In this document: in pieces, positions 1 to 7,242 of the stretch
Numbering within the stretch: position 1 is the stretch's first letter
Layout: every line of letters begins with the position of its first letter
Origin: Gemmatimonadota bacterium
GTDB lineage: Bacteria; Gemmatimonadota; Gemmatimonadetes; Palauibacterales; Palauibacteraceae
Assembly: GCA_016649455.1 (NCBI GenBank)
Contig: JAENXO010000092.1
Location: 1-8,528 of the forward strand
Direction: 5' to 3'
DNA: 8,528 nt
The notes under the pieces: model-generated
Seen by the model: only the letters and a program-made list of their open reading frames with translations
Told to the model about the DNA's origin: nothing
Database searches by the model: none
Made by a program: the position numbers and the translations under genes

Positions 1-2678
1 AGCGAGTATTGTTCGCCCCGCGAATGCCAGTTCGCGGAAGGACTCGCCTCCTCCAATGTGCAGCCCCAGTCAGAGATCGCGAGGTCGATCGGCCGCACCT
101 CCACTCCATGACGCCGGGCATCGTGGATGATCGTCGCCGGCGAGTAGAAGCCCATCGGCTGGGCGTTGAGGAGCGCACAGGTGAACTCGGGCGTGTACCA
201 GCGCTTCAGGTACGCCGAGGCGTACACCAGCAGTGCGAAGCTGGCGGAGTGGCTCTCCGGGAAACCGTAGTTGGCAAACGCAGTGAGATACTGGAGCACC
301 TTGTCTGTGACGTCGGGAGCGACTCCGTTCGCCGCGAGACCGGCGATGAGGTCCCGCTCCACCTCCTGCATCTTCCGGTGCGAACGCTTGAATCCCATCG
401 CGCGGCGCATGTTGTCGGCCTGGGCCGGCGTGAAACCGGCAAGCACGATCGCGACCTTCATCCCCTGCTCCTGGAACAGCGGCACGCCGAGCGTCCTGCT
501 GAGCAGGGGTTCCAGGCGCGGATCCAGGTAGGTCACGGGCTCTTCACCCCGCCGCCGCCGCAGGTAGGGGTGCACCATGTCTCCCTGGATCGGACCCGGT
601 CGGATCAACGCCACCTCGATGACGAGATCGTAGAAGCACCGCGGACGCACGCGTGGAAGCGTGTTCATCTGGGCCCGGGACTCGATCTGAAACACCCCCA
701 CCGTGTCCGCTGCACAGATCATGTCGTACACCTCCGGATCATCCGGCGGCAGGGATGCGAGATCCAGAACGACTCCTCGGGATTCGCGCACGAGCCGGAG
801 TCCATCCGACAGCATGGTGAGCATGCCCAGTCCCAGCAGGTCGAACTTGATGAAGCCCGGAAGATCCAGGTCGTCCTTGTCCCACTGGATGATCGTGCGA
901 TCGGGCATCGAAGCCCGTTCAACCGGGACGATCTCGCCGATCGGGCGATCGGAGAGCACGAAGCCCCCGACGTGAATCGAACGATGGCGAGGCAGGTCCT
1001 CGAGCCCCTGCACGATCCGCAGCAATGCCAGCGTGCGGGGATCGTGGAGGTCGAGCCCCGCCGTCTCGAGCCCGCCTTCCACCAGTCGTCGAACGGCGTC
1101 ACCGGCGCCTCCCCGATCCACCTCGGCGGCGAGCCTGTCGCTCAACTCCTGCGACAGTCCAAGCACCCGGGCGGCATCCCGTACCGCCATCCTGCCCCGC
1201 CACGTGATCGACTCGCACACCATCGCCGCGTGTCCGCGACCGTACCGCTCATACACGTACTGGAGAACCCGCTCCCGTTCGAGGTGCGCGATATCCAGGT
1301 CGATGTCCGGGGGCTCGTGCCGGGACTCCGACAGGAAGCGCTCGAACAGCAGATCGAGCCCCACCGGGTCCACTGCCGTGATCCCGAGGCAATAGCAGAC
1401 GGCGGAGTTCGCCGCGGACCCGCGACCCTGCACGAGAATCCCCTCCCGCCGCGCGAACCGCACGATGTCCCACATGATGAGGAAATAGTCGGCGAGTTCG
1501 AGACGCTGGATAACGGCCAGCTCGTGCTCGATCTGCCTGCTCTCCGGCTCACCGGGAGGATCCCCGTACCGCTCCCGCGCACCCTGTTCCACCAGCCCTC
1601 GCAGGAACTCGTGCGATTCCCTTCCTCCCGGTACGGGAAAGGGAGGGAGCCGGGGCCGGAGATCGGAAACCCGGAAGCCGCACCGATCGGCGACCTCCGC
1701 GGTGCGCGCCAGGGCGCGGCAGCCGTCGCAGTCGCAGGGGGCGGGAAGGGACCGTGCCTCCGCGGACTCGTCTTGGGGTGAGCCCGATGGTTGCACGGAG
1801 GTGGGTGAGGGGGGCCTGGAGCGAGCCTCTTTTGCGTAGCGAAAGCCAGCTCGCGAAAGGGCCCCCTCACCCACCCCCCGAAAACACCACCGGGCCTGCA
1901 TCTCCAGTGCGCCCTTCAGATACCACTCCCCGTTGGGCTTCAGCAGGTCCCCTGCCTCGTCGAGATCGACTCCGTGCCTCAGGCAGACGAGCACGTCGTG
2001 AACGATTCGCCCGGAGGGACGTGCATAGCGGGGAGCATTCACCGGAACCCAAGGGACGGTCTCCGCCCGGATGAAGGTGAGCCAGGCCTCGCACGCGCGA
2101 TCATCCTCCGGCAGTCCGTGATGTTCGAGCGCGAGCCACAGGCGGTCGCGAAACAACGATCGCGCACGAGCGAGCGCATCCAGGGTCGTCCGGACGGCCG
2201 GGTCGAGACCGTTCGCGCGCAGCAGACACAGCAGGCCCCCGGTCCGTCCCGTGAGCTGGCCCGGGGACAGTATCGGCGACCCGCGCGGGTGGAGGAGGCG
2301 GGCCTCGGTCACCAGGGCGGACAGGTGGTGGTATCCCTCACCGTCTTCGCACAGGAGCACGAGGGGAAGCACGGTGCGCATCGTACCTCCCGCGTTCGTG
2401 CACACCTCCATCCGCACCTCCGCCCCGACGATGGGACGCACACCGGACTCTTCGCAGGCGCGGGCGAAGCGGACGATTCCGCCCAGGTCGAATTCGTCTG
2501 CCAGGGCGAGCGCGGGGAGACCCAGCTCCGCCGCCCGCTCCGCCAGGTCCTCGGGATTCGATGCCCCGTCCAGGAGTGAGAATCCGGACCGGGCCGCGAG
2601 CTCGACGAACCGGAGATCGTCCCGGGGATCGCCTGACCCGGCCTGCTCGCTCAGTCCCACCAGCCGTGCAGCCACCAC
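1..2678 (-). CDS. dnaE2: Error-prone DNA polymerase DnaE2 (ImuC), 3' end cut by window edge
   Basis: C-family DNA polymerase of the ImuA-ImuB-DnaE2 mutasome, which extends past DNA lesions in the cytoplasm. An uninterrupted frame of 892 codons is visible; the C-terminal region (OB fold, roughly 150-200 residues by family length) lies beyond position 1. Seen in order: PHP-like domain (residues about 24-250), the GRGSAANSAVC palm signature, PDIDLD with catalytic Asp458 and Asp460, third catalytic Asp613 in IKFDLLGLG, then the finger-region stretches ALIRPGPIQGDMVHPY and FANYGFPESHSASFALL, typical of DnaE2. The GTG start at 2678 is chosen because GGGAG lies 7 nt upstream; GTG at 2675 or 2660 are alternatives. 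It overlaps the end of imuB, so coupling is likely. Oddities: PHP metal ligands are replaced (A28, R30, A60-D61-E62, R217), and residues about 265-316 are an extra segment encoded by a palindromic element. The catalytic palm is intact, so polymerase activity is expected. Family assignment is firm. Confidence 0.95.
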   Translation of the reverse strand, partial: MVAARLVGLSEQAGSGDPRDDLRFVELAARSGFSLLDGASNPEDLAERAAELGLPALALADEFDLGGIVRFARACEESGVRPIVGAEVRMEVCTNAGGTMRTVLPLVLLCEDGEGYHHLSALVTEARLLHPRGSPILSPGQLTGRTGGLLCLLRANGLDPAVRTTLDALARARSLFRDRLWLALEHHGLPEDDRACEAWLTFIRAETVPWVPVNAPRYARPSGRIVHDVLVCLRHGVDLDEAGDLLKPNGEWYLKGALEMQARWCFRGVGEGALSRAGFRYAKEARSRPPSPTSVQPSGSPQDESAEARSLPAPCDCDGCRALARTAEVADRCGFRVSDLRPRLPPFPVPGGRESHEFLRGLVEQGARERYGDPPGEPESRQIEHELAVIQRLELADYFLIMWDIVRFARREGILVQGRGSAANSAVCYCLGITAVDPVGLDLLFERFLSESRHEPPDIDLDIAHLERERVLQYVYERYGRGHAAMVCESITWRGRMAVRDAARVLGLSQELSDRLAAEVDRGGAGDAVRRLVEGGLETAGLDLHDPRTLALLRIVQGLEDLPRHRSIHVGGFVLSDRPIGEIVPVERASMPDRTIIQWDKDDLDLPGFIKFDLLGLGMLTMLSDGLRLVRESRGVVLDLASLPPDDPEVYDMICAADTVGVFQIESRAQMNTLPRVRPRCFYDLVIEVALIRPGPIQGDMVHPYLRRRRGEEPVTYLDPRLEPLLSRTLGVPLFQEQGMKVAIVLAGFTPAQADNMRRAMGFKRSHRKMQEVERDLIAGLAANGVAPDVTDKVLQYLTAFANYGFPESHSASFALLVYASAYLKRWYTPEFTCALLNAQPMGFYSPATIIHDARRHGVEVRPIDLAISDWGCTLEEASPSANWHSRGEQYS
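1800..1875. repeat. Palindromic (REP/MITE-like) element inserted in frame in dnaE2
   Basis: The outer arms 1800-1816 (GGTGGGTGAGGGGGGCC) and 1859-1875 are inverted complements with 16 of 17 positions matching. Between them an interrupted stem continues: GCGAGC pairs with GCTCGC, and TTTTGC pairs with GCGAAA (one G-T wobble) around a GTA loop. The whole 76-bp unit can fold as one long imperfect hairpin on either strand. It sits inside dnaE2 without breaking the frame and is translated as part of an extra segment (residues about 265-316, positions 1731-1886) rich in Gly, Arg, Ser and Pro. The segment falls between the conserved KGALEMQARW and RALARTAEVADRCGF stretches, where DnaE2 relatives usually have only about five residues. 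There is no transposase and no clear target-site duplication. The structure is seen directly; its status as a dispersed genomic repeat is inferred. Confidence 0.8.
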
Positions 2679-4057
2679 CGCAGATCTCCCGTGCGCCGGA
2701 TCTCGCGATACAGCCACAGGAGCTCGCCATCCACCGTGCAGACCCTGAAGTATTCGCGGCGATACGGATCCTTCCACCAGTCACCCGACATGCGCTCGGG
2801 GCCTTCCGCCGCGGCGAGGTTCCGTGTCTTCCCGGCATCCCGGAGCTCCACGGGACGACCATTCTCGGTCTTCACCTCCACGGGCGCCGGCTCGGGCAGC
2901 AGGCGGAGGACGCCGGGAATCGCGGTGAGGTGTCCATCGCGCCCACCGCCGCCGGGAGCGACCGGACTTTCCGTGCTCCGCTCCCGCTCTCGTTCACGGA
3001 TGACGCGGTCGCCCACCGAAATGACCTGCATCTCCACCGGGCGCCAGGTGTTGCGGGTCTCCGGGCGCCGATCCGCGCGAGGAGCCGGCCACACGACCCC
3101 ATCTTCCCCCAGTCGTGCCCGCAGACGGGACAGGGCTGCGGCCGCCGCCATGGGGTCCCGCCATTCGGTGACGAACAGGTCTCCCTGGCGTGCATCCGGC
3201 GCGGCGCTCCGGGTTACGCGGATCACGAGTTCGGTCACCGGTGCGGGAAGCTGCCCTCCCTCCAACCCTGCTCGCTCGAGCGCCGCCCGGCACAGGTCAT
3301 GGAGCAACCCCTCCCGGCGAGTGGGACGAGCCGGAGACACCAGCGCAGTCGACCGCTCGCCTCCCTCCAACGTCATCTCGATCTCGATCCGCGCGGCCGC
3401 ACGTCCGATCCCGGACAGGTCGTCGCACACCCGGGCGAGCAGATGTCTCAACACGAACAGCAACGGCTCGAGACTCTCCGCCGGGGGCTCGAGAGCCAGC
3501 GCCGCTTCCGGAGGCGCCTCCGAACGCAGGGAGCGGAACACACGATCGTCCTCCCCGCACGCGAACCGATGGGCGAGGATGCCTTCCGGGCCGAACCGCG
3601 CCTCCAGCTCCTCTCGTGAATGGGCCGTCAGGTCGCCGGCTCGCCGGAGACCCAGTGCTCGAAACGTCTCGTGGAGCGTGTTGGAAAGCGGAAGCGCCGA
3701 GACGGGAAGTCCGGCCAGGAACCGCTGCGTGTCACCCGATGGAACCACCAGGACATGTTCGGCTCGTCCCACCGCGATTTCCGCTGCCGCATCCGCGGCC
3801 ACCGGAACATCGGCGACCCCGATGCCGACCCCGGACGCGCCCGTCCCGGATGCCGCGACCCACAGGGTGTGGGCGAGCGCGACATCCCCTCCCCGACGCT
3901 CCCACCCCCTGGCATCCGCCCGCCACAGCCCGGGGCCCGCTACCGCTACACGCGGTGAAGCCGCGAGCAGGGCCGTGGCCATCGGCATCGGATCGGGAGG
4001 GATGTCCTCCCGGTCGACCCGGACGGAGGCCACTCGCGCGGGGAAGACACGGCTCAT
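2651..4057 (-). CDS. imuB: ImuB, Y-family polymerase-like mutasome subunit
   Basis: A 468-residue Y-family-like protein that, in studied bacteria, has no polymerase activity and connects DnaE2 and ImuA to the sliding clamp. Visible in order: a palm remnant (residues about 30-95, with SPRVAVAGPG and GVGIGVADVPVAADAAAEIA), an HhH/thumb region with LGLRRAGDL, then FGPEGILAHRFACGED (about 110-175), the little-finger region (about 190-290), a candidate beta-clamp motif QGDLF at 291-295, a basic low-complexity linker (about 350-375), and the ImuB-type C-terminus (REYFRVCTVDGELLWLYRE then WWLHGWWD). The ATG shares ATGA with the imuA stop, and AAGGGA sits 5 nt upstream. SPR lies at residue 34, but I recall it near residue 90 in mycobacterial ImuB, so the N-terminal palm/fingers part looks absent. 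An in-frame TGA 18 nt before the ATG rules out a simple upstream start. The last 28 nt overlap dnaE2. Confidence 0.9.
   Translation of the reverse strand: MSRVFPARVASVRVDREDIPPDPMPMATALLAASPRVAVAGPGLWRADARGWERRGGDVALAHTLWVAASGTGASGVGIGVADVPVAADAAAEIAVGRAEHVLVVPSGDTQRFLAGLPVSALPLSNTLHETFRALGLRRAGDLTAHSREELEARFGPEGILAHRFACGEDDRVFRSLRSEAPPEAALALEPPAESLEPLLFVLRHLLARVCDDLSGIGRAAARIEIEMTLEGGERSTALVSPARPTRREGLLHDLCRAALERAGLEGGQLPAPVTELVIRVTRSAAPDARQGDLFVTEWRDPMAAAAALSRLRARLGEDGVVWPAPRADRRPETRNTWRPVEMQVISVGDRVIRERERERSTESPVAPGGGGRDGHLTAIPGVLRLLPEPAPVEVKTENGRPVELRDAGKTRNLAAAEGPERMSGDWWKDPYRREYFRVCTVDGELLWLYREIRRTGDLRWWLHGWWD
2686..2690 (-). promoter_or_regulatory. Ribosome binding site deciding the dnaE2 start
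   Basis: GGGAG on the minus strand lies 7 nt before the GTG at 2678. This favours that codon over GTG at 2675 or 2660. The site lies within the last codons of imuB, so dnaE2 translation probably depends on ribosomes finishing imuB. Confidence 0.5.
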
Positions 4058-4773
4058 TCGGGTCCCTTGCGATCACGCGTGTCCGCAGTCCGACGAGGGG
4101 CCGACAGGGGGCACAGGACCGGTACTTCCACGCCTCCCCGCTTGCCGATCCGCACCCACACGGGTCGGGCCCGTGGAAGGAACGGGCCGAAAGGAACGCC
4201 GCGCACCGGTTCCACCCTGCCGGGCCGGAACCCGAGACGCAGGGCAGCGACAGGCGCCTCTCCCAGCACCACGAACAGGGCGCCCGCTTCCTCCGCCAGG
4301 CGCTGCAACCGCACGGCCGCACCATGGCGGATGCCTCCCTCGCTCGTCGCGCGCCGGCCTCCGGACCTGTCGGCCACGTGAAACGCCACCGCCCCGAACG
4401 CACCGCTCCTCAGCAGCAGGTCTGCACACCACGCCGCTTCCCCCACCGTTCGGGGACGCACCACCCAGAACTCGCCGGCTCCGGGAACGAGATCGGTCCA
4501 GTCGGGGGCATAGAGGGTGTGGCGTGTATCGATCCACGCCACGGATTCGCCACGCGTGCGTAGACACGCGAGGCTGGTCCGGAGAACGGCCGTCTTGCCG
4601 CTCGAGGAAGGACCGAGCCACTCGACCACGCTCCCGCGGGGCAGGCCGCCGCCGGGAAGCAGCGCATCGAGGTCCGGCATACCGGTGGAAGCGACCGGTC
4701 CCCGAATCCGGGGACGTGCCTCGATCCGCTCGATCGCCTGTTCCAGCCCGAGAATCACTGCCGAACGCGCCAT
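4054..4773 (-). CDS. imuA: ImuA, RecA-like mutasome ATPase
   Basis: A 239-residue cytoplasmic RecA-fold protein, the accessory subunit of the ImuA-ImuB-DnaE2 translesion complex. Residues 30-50 read STGMPDLDALLPGGGLPRGS, the usual entry to the RecA/ImuA core. An intact Walker A, GPSSSGKT, is at 54-61. Later come a strand with WIDTRHTLYAPDW (about 80-92) and a hydrophobic strand FGAVAFHVAD (126-135) in the Walker B position, with no clear acidic Walker B residue. The C-terminal tail (about 222-239) is basic and probably disordered. I chose the ATG at 4773, with AGGTG 8 nt upstream. A GTG at 4806 and an ATG at 4791 are in frame, but the GTG start would place coding sequence over the upstream direct repeat. 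The stop overlaps the imuB start as ATGA. It is the first gene of the cassette. Assignment rests on Walker A, size and order. Confidence 0.87.
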   Translation of the reverse strand: MARSAVILGLEQAIERIEARPRIRGPVASTGMPDLDALLPGGGLPRGSVVEWLGPSSSGKTAVLRTSLACLRTRGESVAWIDTRHTLYAPDWTDLVPGAGEFWVVRPRTVGEAAWCADLLLRSGAFGAVAFHVADRSGGRRATSEGGIRHGAAVRLQRLAEEAGALFVVLGEAPVAALRLGFRPGRVEPVRGVPFGPFLPRARPVWVRIGKRGGVEVPVLCPLSAPRRTADTRDRKGPE

Positions 4774-4794
4774 GCACCCCACACCTGACATTAC

Positions 4795-4812
4795 CCGAAG
4801 AAACACCGAAGA
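4795..4812 (-). promoter_or_regulatory. Direct repeat upstream of imuA, candidate damage-response operator
   Basis: On the minus strand TCTTCGG occurs twice (4812-4806 and 4801-4795) separated by TGTT, giving an exact 7-bp direct repeat with an 11-bp period, one helical turn. imuA-imuB-dnaE2 cassettes are commonly under LexA control, and the alphaproteobacterial LexA box GTTC-N7-GTTC has the same spacing; here the core would read CTTC-N7-CTTC. The position, 22 nt before the chosen imuA start, suits a repressor site. The repeat is seen; a regulator binding it is inferred. Confidence 0.35.
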
Positions 4813-4820
4813 TAAAAGAT

Positions 4821-4848
4821 GGTATCATCCCCGGGCAGGTGGGGGCAA
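4821..4848 (-). promoter_or_regulatory. Weak sigma70-like promoter candidate for imuA-imuB-dnaE2
   Basis: On the minus strand TTGCCC (4848-4843) and GATACC (4826-4821) are 16 nt apart. The -35 resembles TTGACA at its first three bases; the -10 matches TATAAT at only three of six positions. Transcription from it would begin near the direct repeat at 4795-4812, a usual arrangement for repression. Weak on sequence alone. Confidence 0.2.
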
Positions 4849-4849
4849 G

Positions 4850-4878
4850 CACTCCCCGGGAGGTCTTCCCGGGGAGTG
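4850..4878 (-). terminator. Hairpin after the outer-membrane protein gene, possible terminator
   Basis: Perfect 11-bp inverted repeat CACTCCCCGGG (4850-4860) and CCCGGGGAGTG (4868-4878) with loop AGGTCTT. It starts 12 nt past the stop codon of the exported-protein gene and precedes the imuA promoter region, the right place for a terminator between two transcription units. No T-run follows on either strand, so it is not a canonical intrinsic terminator; it could instead stabilise the 3' end of the mRNA. Confidence 0.45.
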
Positions 4879-4890
4879 AGCATGGGGTGA

Positions 4891-7242
4891 TTACTGGATG
4901 GCGAATCCGATACCGAGCGCGACCGTCACGAACGACGGTGTGCCCGGCGGCGACTGATAGCGCACGAATCCGTTCAGACCGACGACCGAGCTGACCCGCA
5001 CCCAGGCCCGGGTCGTGAAATCGAACAATCCCCCGTCGAACGCATCGTCCTCGGAATCCACGCTTCCGTAGGCGAGCACCGGTTCCAATCCCCAGCTGGA
5101 TTCGTTTTCGTAACGAACACCCAGGCCGCCGCGGATCTCGGTTTCCGGATCCCGGCCCGTCCCGGGCTCTCCGTCGTCACCCGTAACGTTCGAGCCGGCG
5201 TTGTCTGCCCAGGACACCATCGGACGCAGGGCGAGCCCTGAACCGAGTTCGAACAGGACCTCTCCGTACACGGCCATGTCATCCCGATCGTACCAGCGCC
5301 CCAGCCAGCCGCCGAACCGCAGGGTCGACGACCCGGACAGCGGAATCGCCTGCTCCAGCAACCAGCTCGTCTGATAGAGGTCACCCGTTACGTCATCCGG
5401 TTTCGGCTGGTCCCGGCGTCCGAACTCGAACGTGGTCTCGAACCGCTGGTCGGAGCCCCAGCGAAGCGCGGCGGCGCCGTAGATGCTCTGCAGGGCATCA
5501 CGTCCGCGAACCAGATACGGATGCCTGAGACTGAGCATGTCATCGTACGTCGCCCGCAGCTCGATCCACGAGGCGGGAACGACCCTGACTTCGGCGTATG
5601 GAAGCACGAATCCACGACCGTCATCTACCGTCGTCCCCCCCCAGACATCCACCGCGACCAGCGGCTCTGACGACCCCATGACCGGCACACCCGTGAGAGC
5701 TGCCAGCGCCTGCACGGCCTCCTCATTGCCGGGATCCAGCAGCAGCGACTGCTCATACGCGAACTGCGCCGCATCCTCGTCTCCCACCGCCGCACGAGCG
5801 TTCCCGAGATCGACCCACGCTTCCGCATCCTCCGGTTGTCGGCGCAGAACAGCTTCGGCCCAGCCGGCCGCCTCCCCGGGCCGGTTGGCGACCAGCGCCG
5901 CCCGTGAGTGGCCGAGAGACGCCCGGCGGTTCAGCGGATCGGCCTGGACGACACCATCGTACAGCGCCAGTGCCGCCGCGATTTCACCAGCCGCCAGCAA
6001 CCTGTCGGCTTCATCCAGGTCGGCCTCGATCTCGGCCACGGACCGGCCTCCACTCAAGGCAGAAAACCGGATGTCACGGGTGGCGCTCCCGGCTTCGACG
6101 CGTACCACCGTCTCGGAGCCCGCGGGTCCGAGGCCCACGACAACCGAGACCTGGCCGTTCGCGTCGGCGGCCGCTCGCAGCGGCTGGACAGTTCCCTCGC
6201 TGGCCGCGAGACTGACGACCGCCCCCGGGACCGGTTCACCAGCTGCGTCCCTGACCTCGATCACGAGCGGGGCAGCCAGCATCTGTCCGGCTTCCGCCAC
6301 CTGCGACCCACCCGACAGGATGATGATCGACGCAGGTCGCCGGGACTCAGTGACCGCCAGCGCGGCGAGCCGAGTGCTACCCGAAAGTACCGTCACCGTC
6401 GGAATGTCGATCAGCGCGGCGGCCGGAAGGCGTACGCTCACGCTACCGTCCGATGACGCAGCCCCTTCGAACAGCACGTCCCCGTCTTCATCTCCCGCCA
6501 GGAGGACGAGCGGAGCGCCCGGGACCGGATTGCCCCAGGAATCACGCACGACCAGCCGGAGAGACACGGGCCCCGCAGATGGATCCAGCACCCCATCTCC
6601 CGCATCCACCACGGCGGGCACTCCCGCGGCGACCCGGAGAGAGACGGATGACGGAGTCAGGTCCGGACGGTCCACCGCCTGCACGAACAGGGCGTATTCC
6701 CGCGCAACGGTGCCGGCACTCACGCGAAACTCGGCCTGACCATCGGCTCCCGTCTCCCCGATCGGGTTCACTCCCGACCCTCCCTCGATCTCGGTCGCTC
6801 CCGTGAGGATCAGACGTTCACCTGCGACGGGCGAACCACCGGACTGGAAGTACGCCGAAATGACGGCTTCGCCACCGGCCGTCGCGTCCCAGTCCCGGCG
6901 CCGGAGCTGGATTCCCGCGGCGGCCACCGCCGCTTCCGGTCGGGCCGGGCCCTGATCGACACACCGGTCGATCGCATCCAGAATCGCCTGACTTGCTCCA
7001 AGCGCGCGAAAGTCCGTCCGGTCCCGGGTCGACGGCGTGAATGAGAGACAATTCTGCTGAATGATCGTGACCACTTCGGCGTCGGAATACGTCCCGCTGG
7101 TCAGGAGGCGGACGATCTCGCTCTTCTGCAGCGGCGATCGCTCCTGGGCATGAACCGAGTTCGCCCTCACCGCCCCCCCGGGAGAAACGAGCCCTCCCAC
7201 CAGGAACAACGCTATCGCTCGGCTGATCCAGGCGCGTTTCAT
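4891..7242 (-). CDS. Exported Ig-like / TPR / outer-membrane beta-barrel protein
   Basis: A 783-residue protein that I cannot name. A signal peptide (1-32, probable cleavage after VHA) is followed by a helical module (about 38-97) with two cysteines (C65, C94) and the stretch CLSFTPSTRDRTDFRALGAS. Next come about three Ig-like/Big_1-type beta domains (about 111-204, 208-298, 302-395), each with the hallmark of a valine-rich strand near a G-x-P-V-x-G turn and an A-x-G-x-A/V-x-V turn. TPR-like helices follow (about 401-518, for example AWVDLGNARAAVGDEDAAQFAYEQSLLLDPGN). The C-terminal 250 residues alternate aromatic and polar residues with short turns, as in an outer-membrane barrel, ending GIGFAIQ. 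TPR-plus-barrel recalls the PgaA, BcsC and YaiO types, but no exopolysaccharide genes are visible. The ATG at 7242 is chosen over an in-frame TTG at 7257 because it forms ATGA with the upstream stop, has GAGG 5 nt upstream and starts the signal peptide. Domain types are fairly sure; function is unknown. Confidence 0.85.
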   Translation of the reverse strand: MKRAWISRAIALFLVGGLVSPGGAVRANSVHAQERSPLQKSEIVRLLTSGTYSDAEVVTIIQQNCLSFTPSTRDRTDFRALGASQAILDAIDRCVDQGPARPEAAVAAAGIQLRRRDWDATAGGEAVISAYFQSGGSPVAGERLILTGATEIEGGSGVNPIGETGADGQAEFRVSAGTVAREYALFVQAVDRPDLTPSSVSLRVAAGVPAVVDAGDGVLDPSAGPVSLRLVVRDSWGNPVPGAPLVLLAGDEDGDVLFEGAASSDGSVSVRLPAAALIDIPTVTVLSGSTRLAALAVTESRRPASIIILSGGSQVAEAGQMLAAPLVIEVRDAAGEPVPGAVVSLAASEGTVQPLRAAADANGQVSVVVGLGPAGSETVVRVEAGSATRDIRFSALSGGRSVAEIEADLDEADRLLAAGEIAAALALYDGVVQADPLNRRASLGHSRAALVANRPGEAAGWAEAVLRRQPEDAEAWVDLGNARAAVGDEDAAQFAYEQSLLLDPGNEEAVQALAALTGVPVMGSSEPLVAVDVWGGTTVDDGRGFVLPYAEVRVVPASWIELRATYDDMLSLRHPYLVRGRDALQSIYGAAALRWGSDQRFETTFEFGRRDQPKPDDVTGDLYQTSWLLEQAIPLSGSSTLRFGGWLGRWYDRDDMAVYGEVLFELGSGLALRPMVSWADNAGSNVTGDDGEPGTGRDPETEIRGGLGVRYENESSWGLEPVLAYGSVDSEDDAFDGGLFDFTTRAWVRVSSVVGLNGFVRYQSPPGTPSFVTVALGIGFAIQ

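Noticed and set aside
9..1781. Long plus-strand open frame (590 codons) opposite dnaE2
   Set aside because: Its product has no recognisable domain and is Arg/His/Pro-rich, as expected for the antisense of a GC-rich gene; the minus strand here encodes unmistakable DnaE2 motifs.
1142..1870. Minus-strand open frame in the dnaE2 region, which might suggest that dnaE2 is broken
   Set aside because: It is in a different frame from dnaE2. The dnaE2 frame was followed from 2678 to the window edge with no stop, and anchor motifs on both sides of the palindrome share one frame.
1800..1875. Reading the dnaE2 palindrome as an insertion sequence end or attachment site
   Set aside because: There is no transposase or integrase, no target duplication that I can see, and the unit is a single self-complementary hairpin and not one terminal repeat of a pair.
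4774..4890. Possible small RNA or riboswitch in the intergenic gap
   Set aside because: Only the single hairpin and short repeat are visible; no conserved aptamer or second stem could be made out in 117 bp.
2691..4994. Long plus-strand open frame (767 codons) opposite imuB and imuA
   Set aside because: It runs antisense across two clear genes and the intergenic hairpin, and reads as Arg/Ser/Pro-rich low-complexity sequence.
5483..6739. Plus-strand open frame (418 codons) opposite the Ig/TPR/barrel gene
   Set aside because: The product is Ser/Thr/Ala-rich with no domain, a complementary-strand shadow of the exported protein gene.
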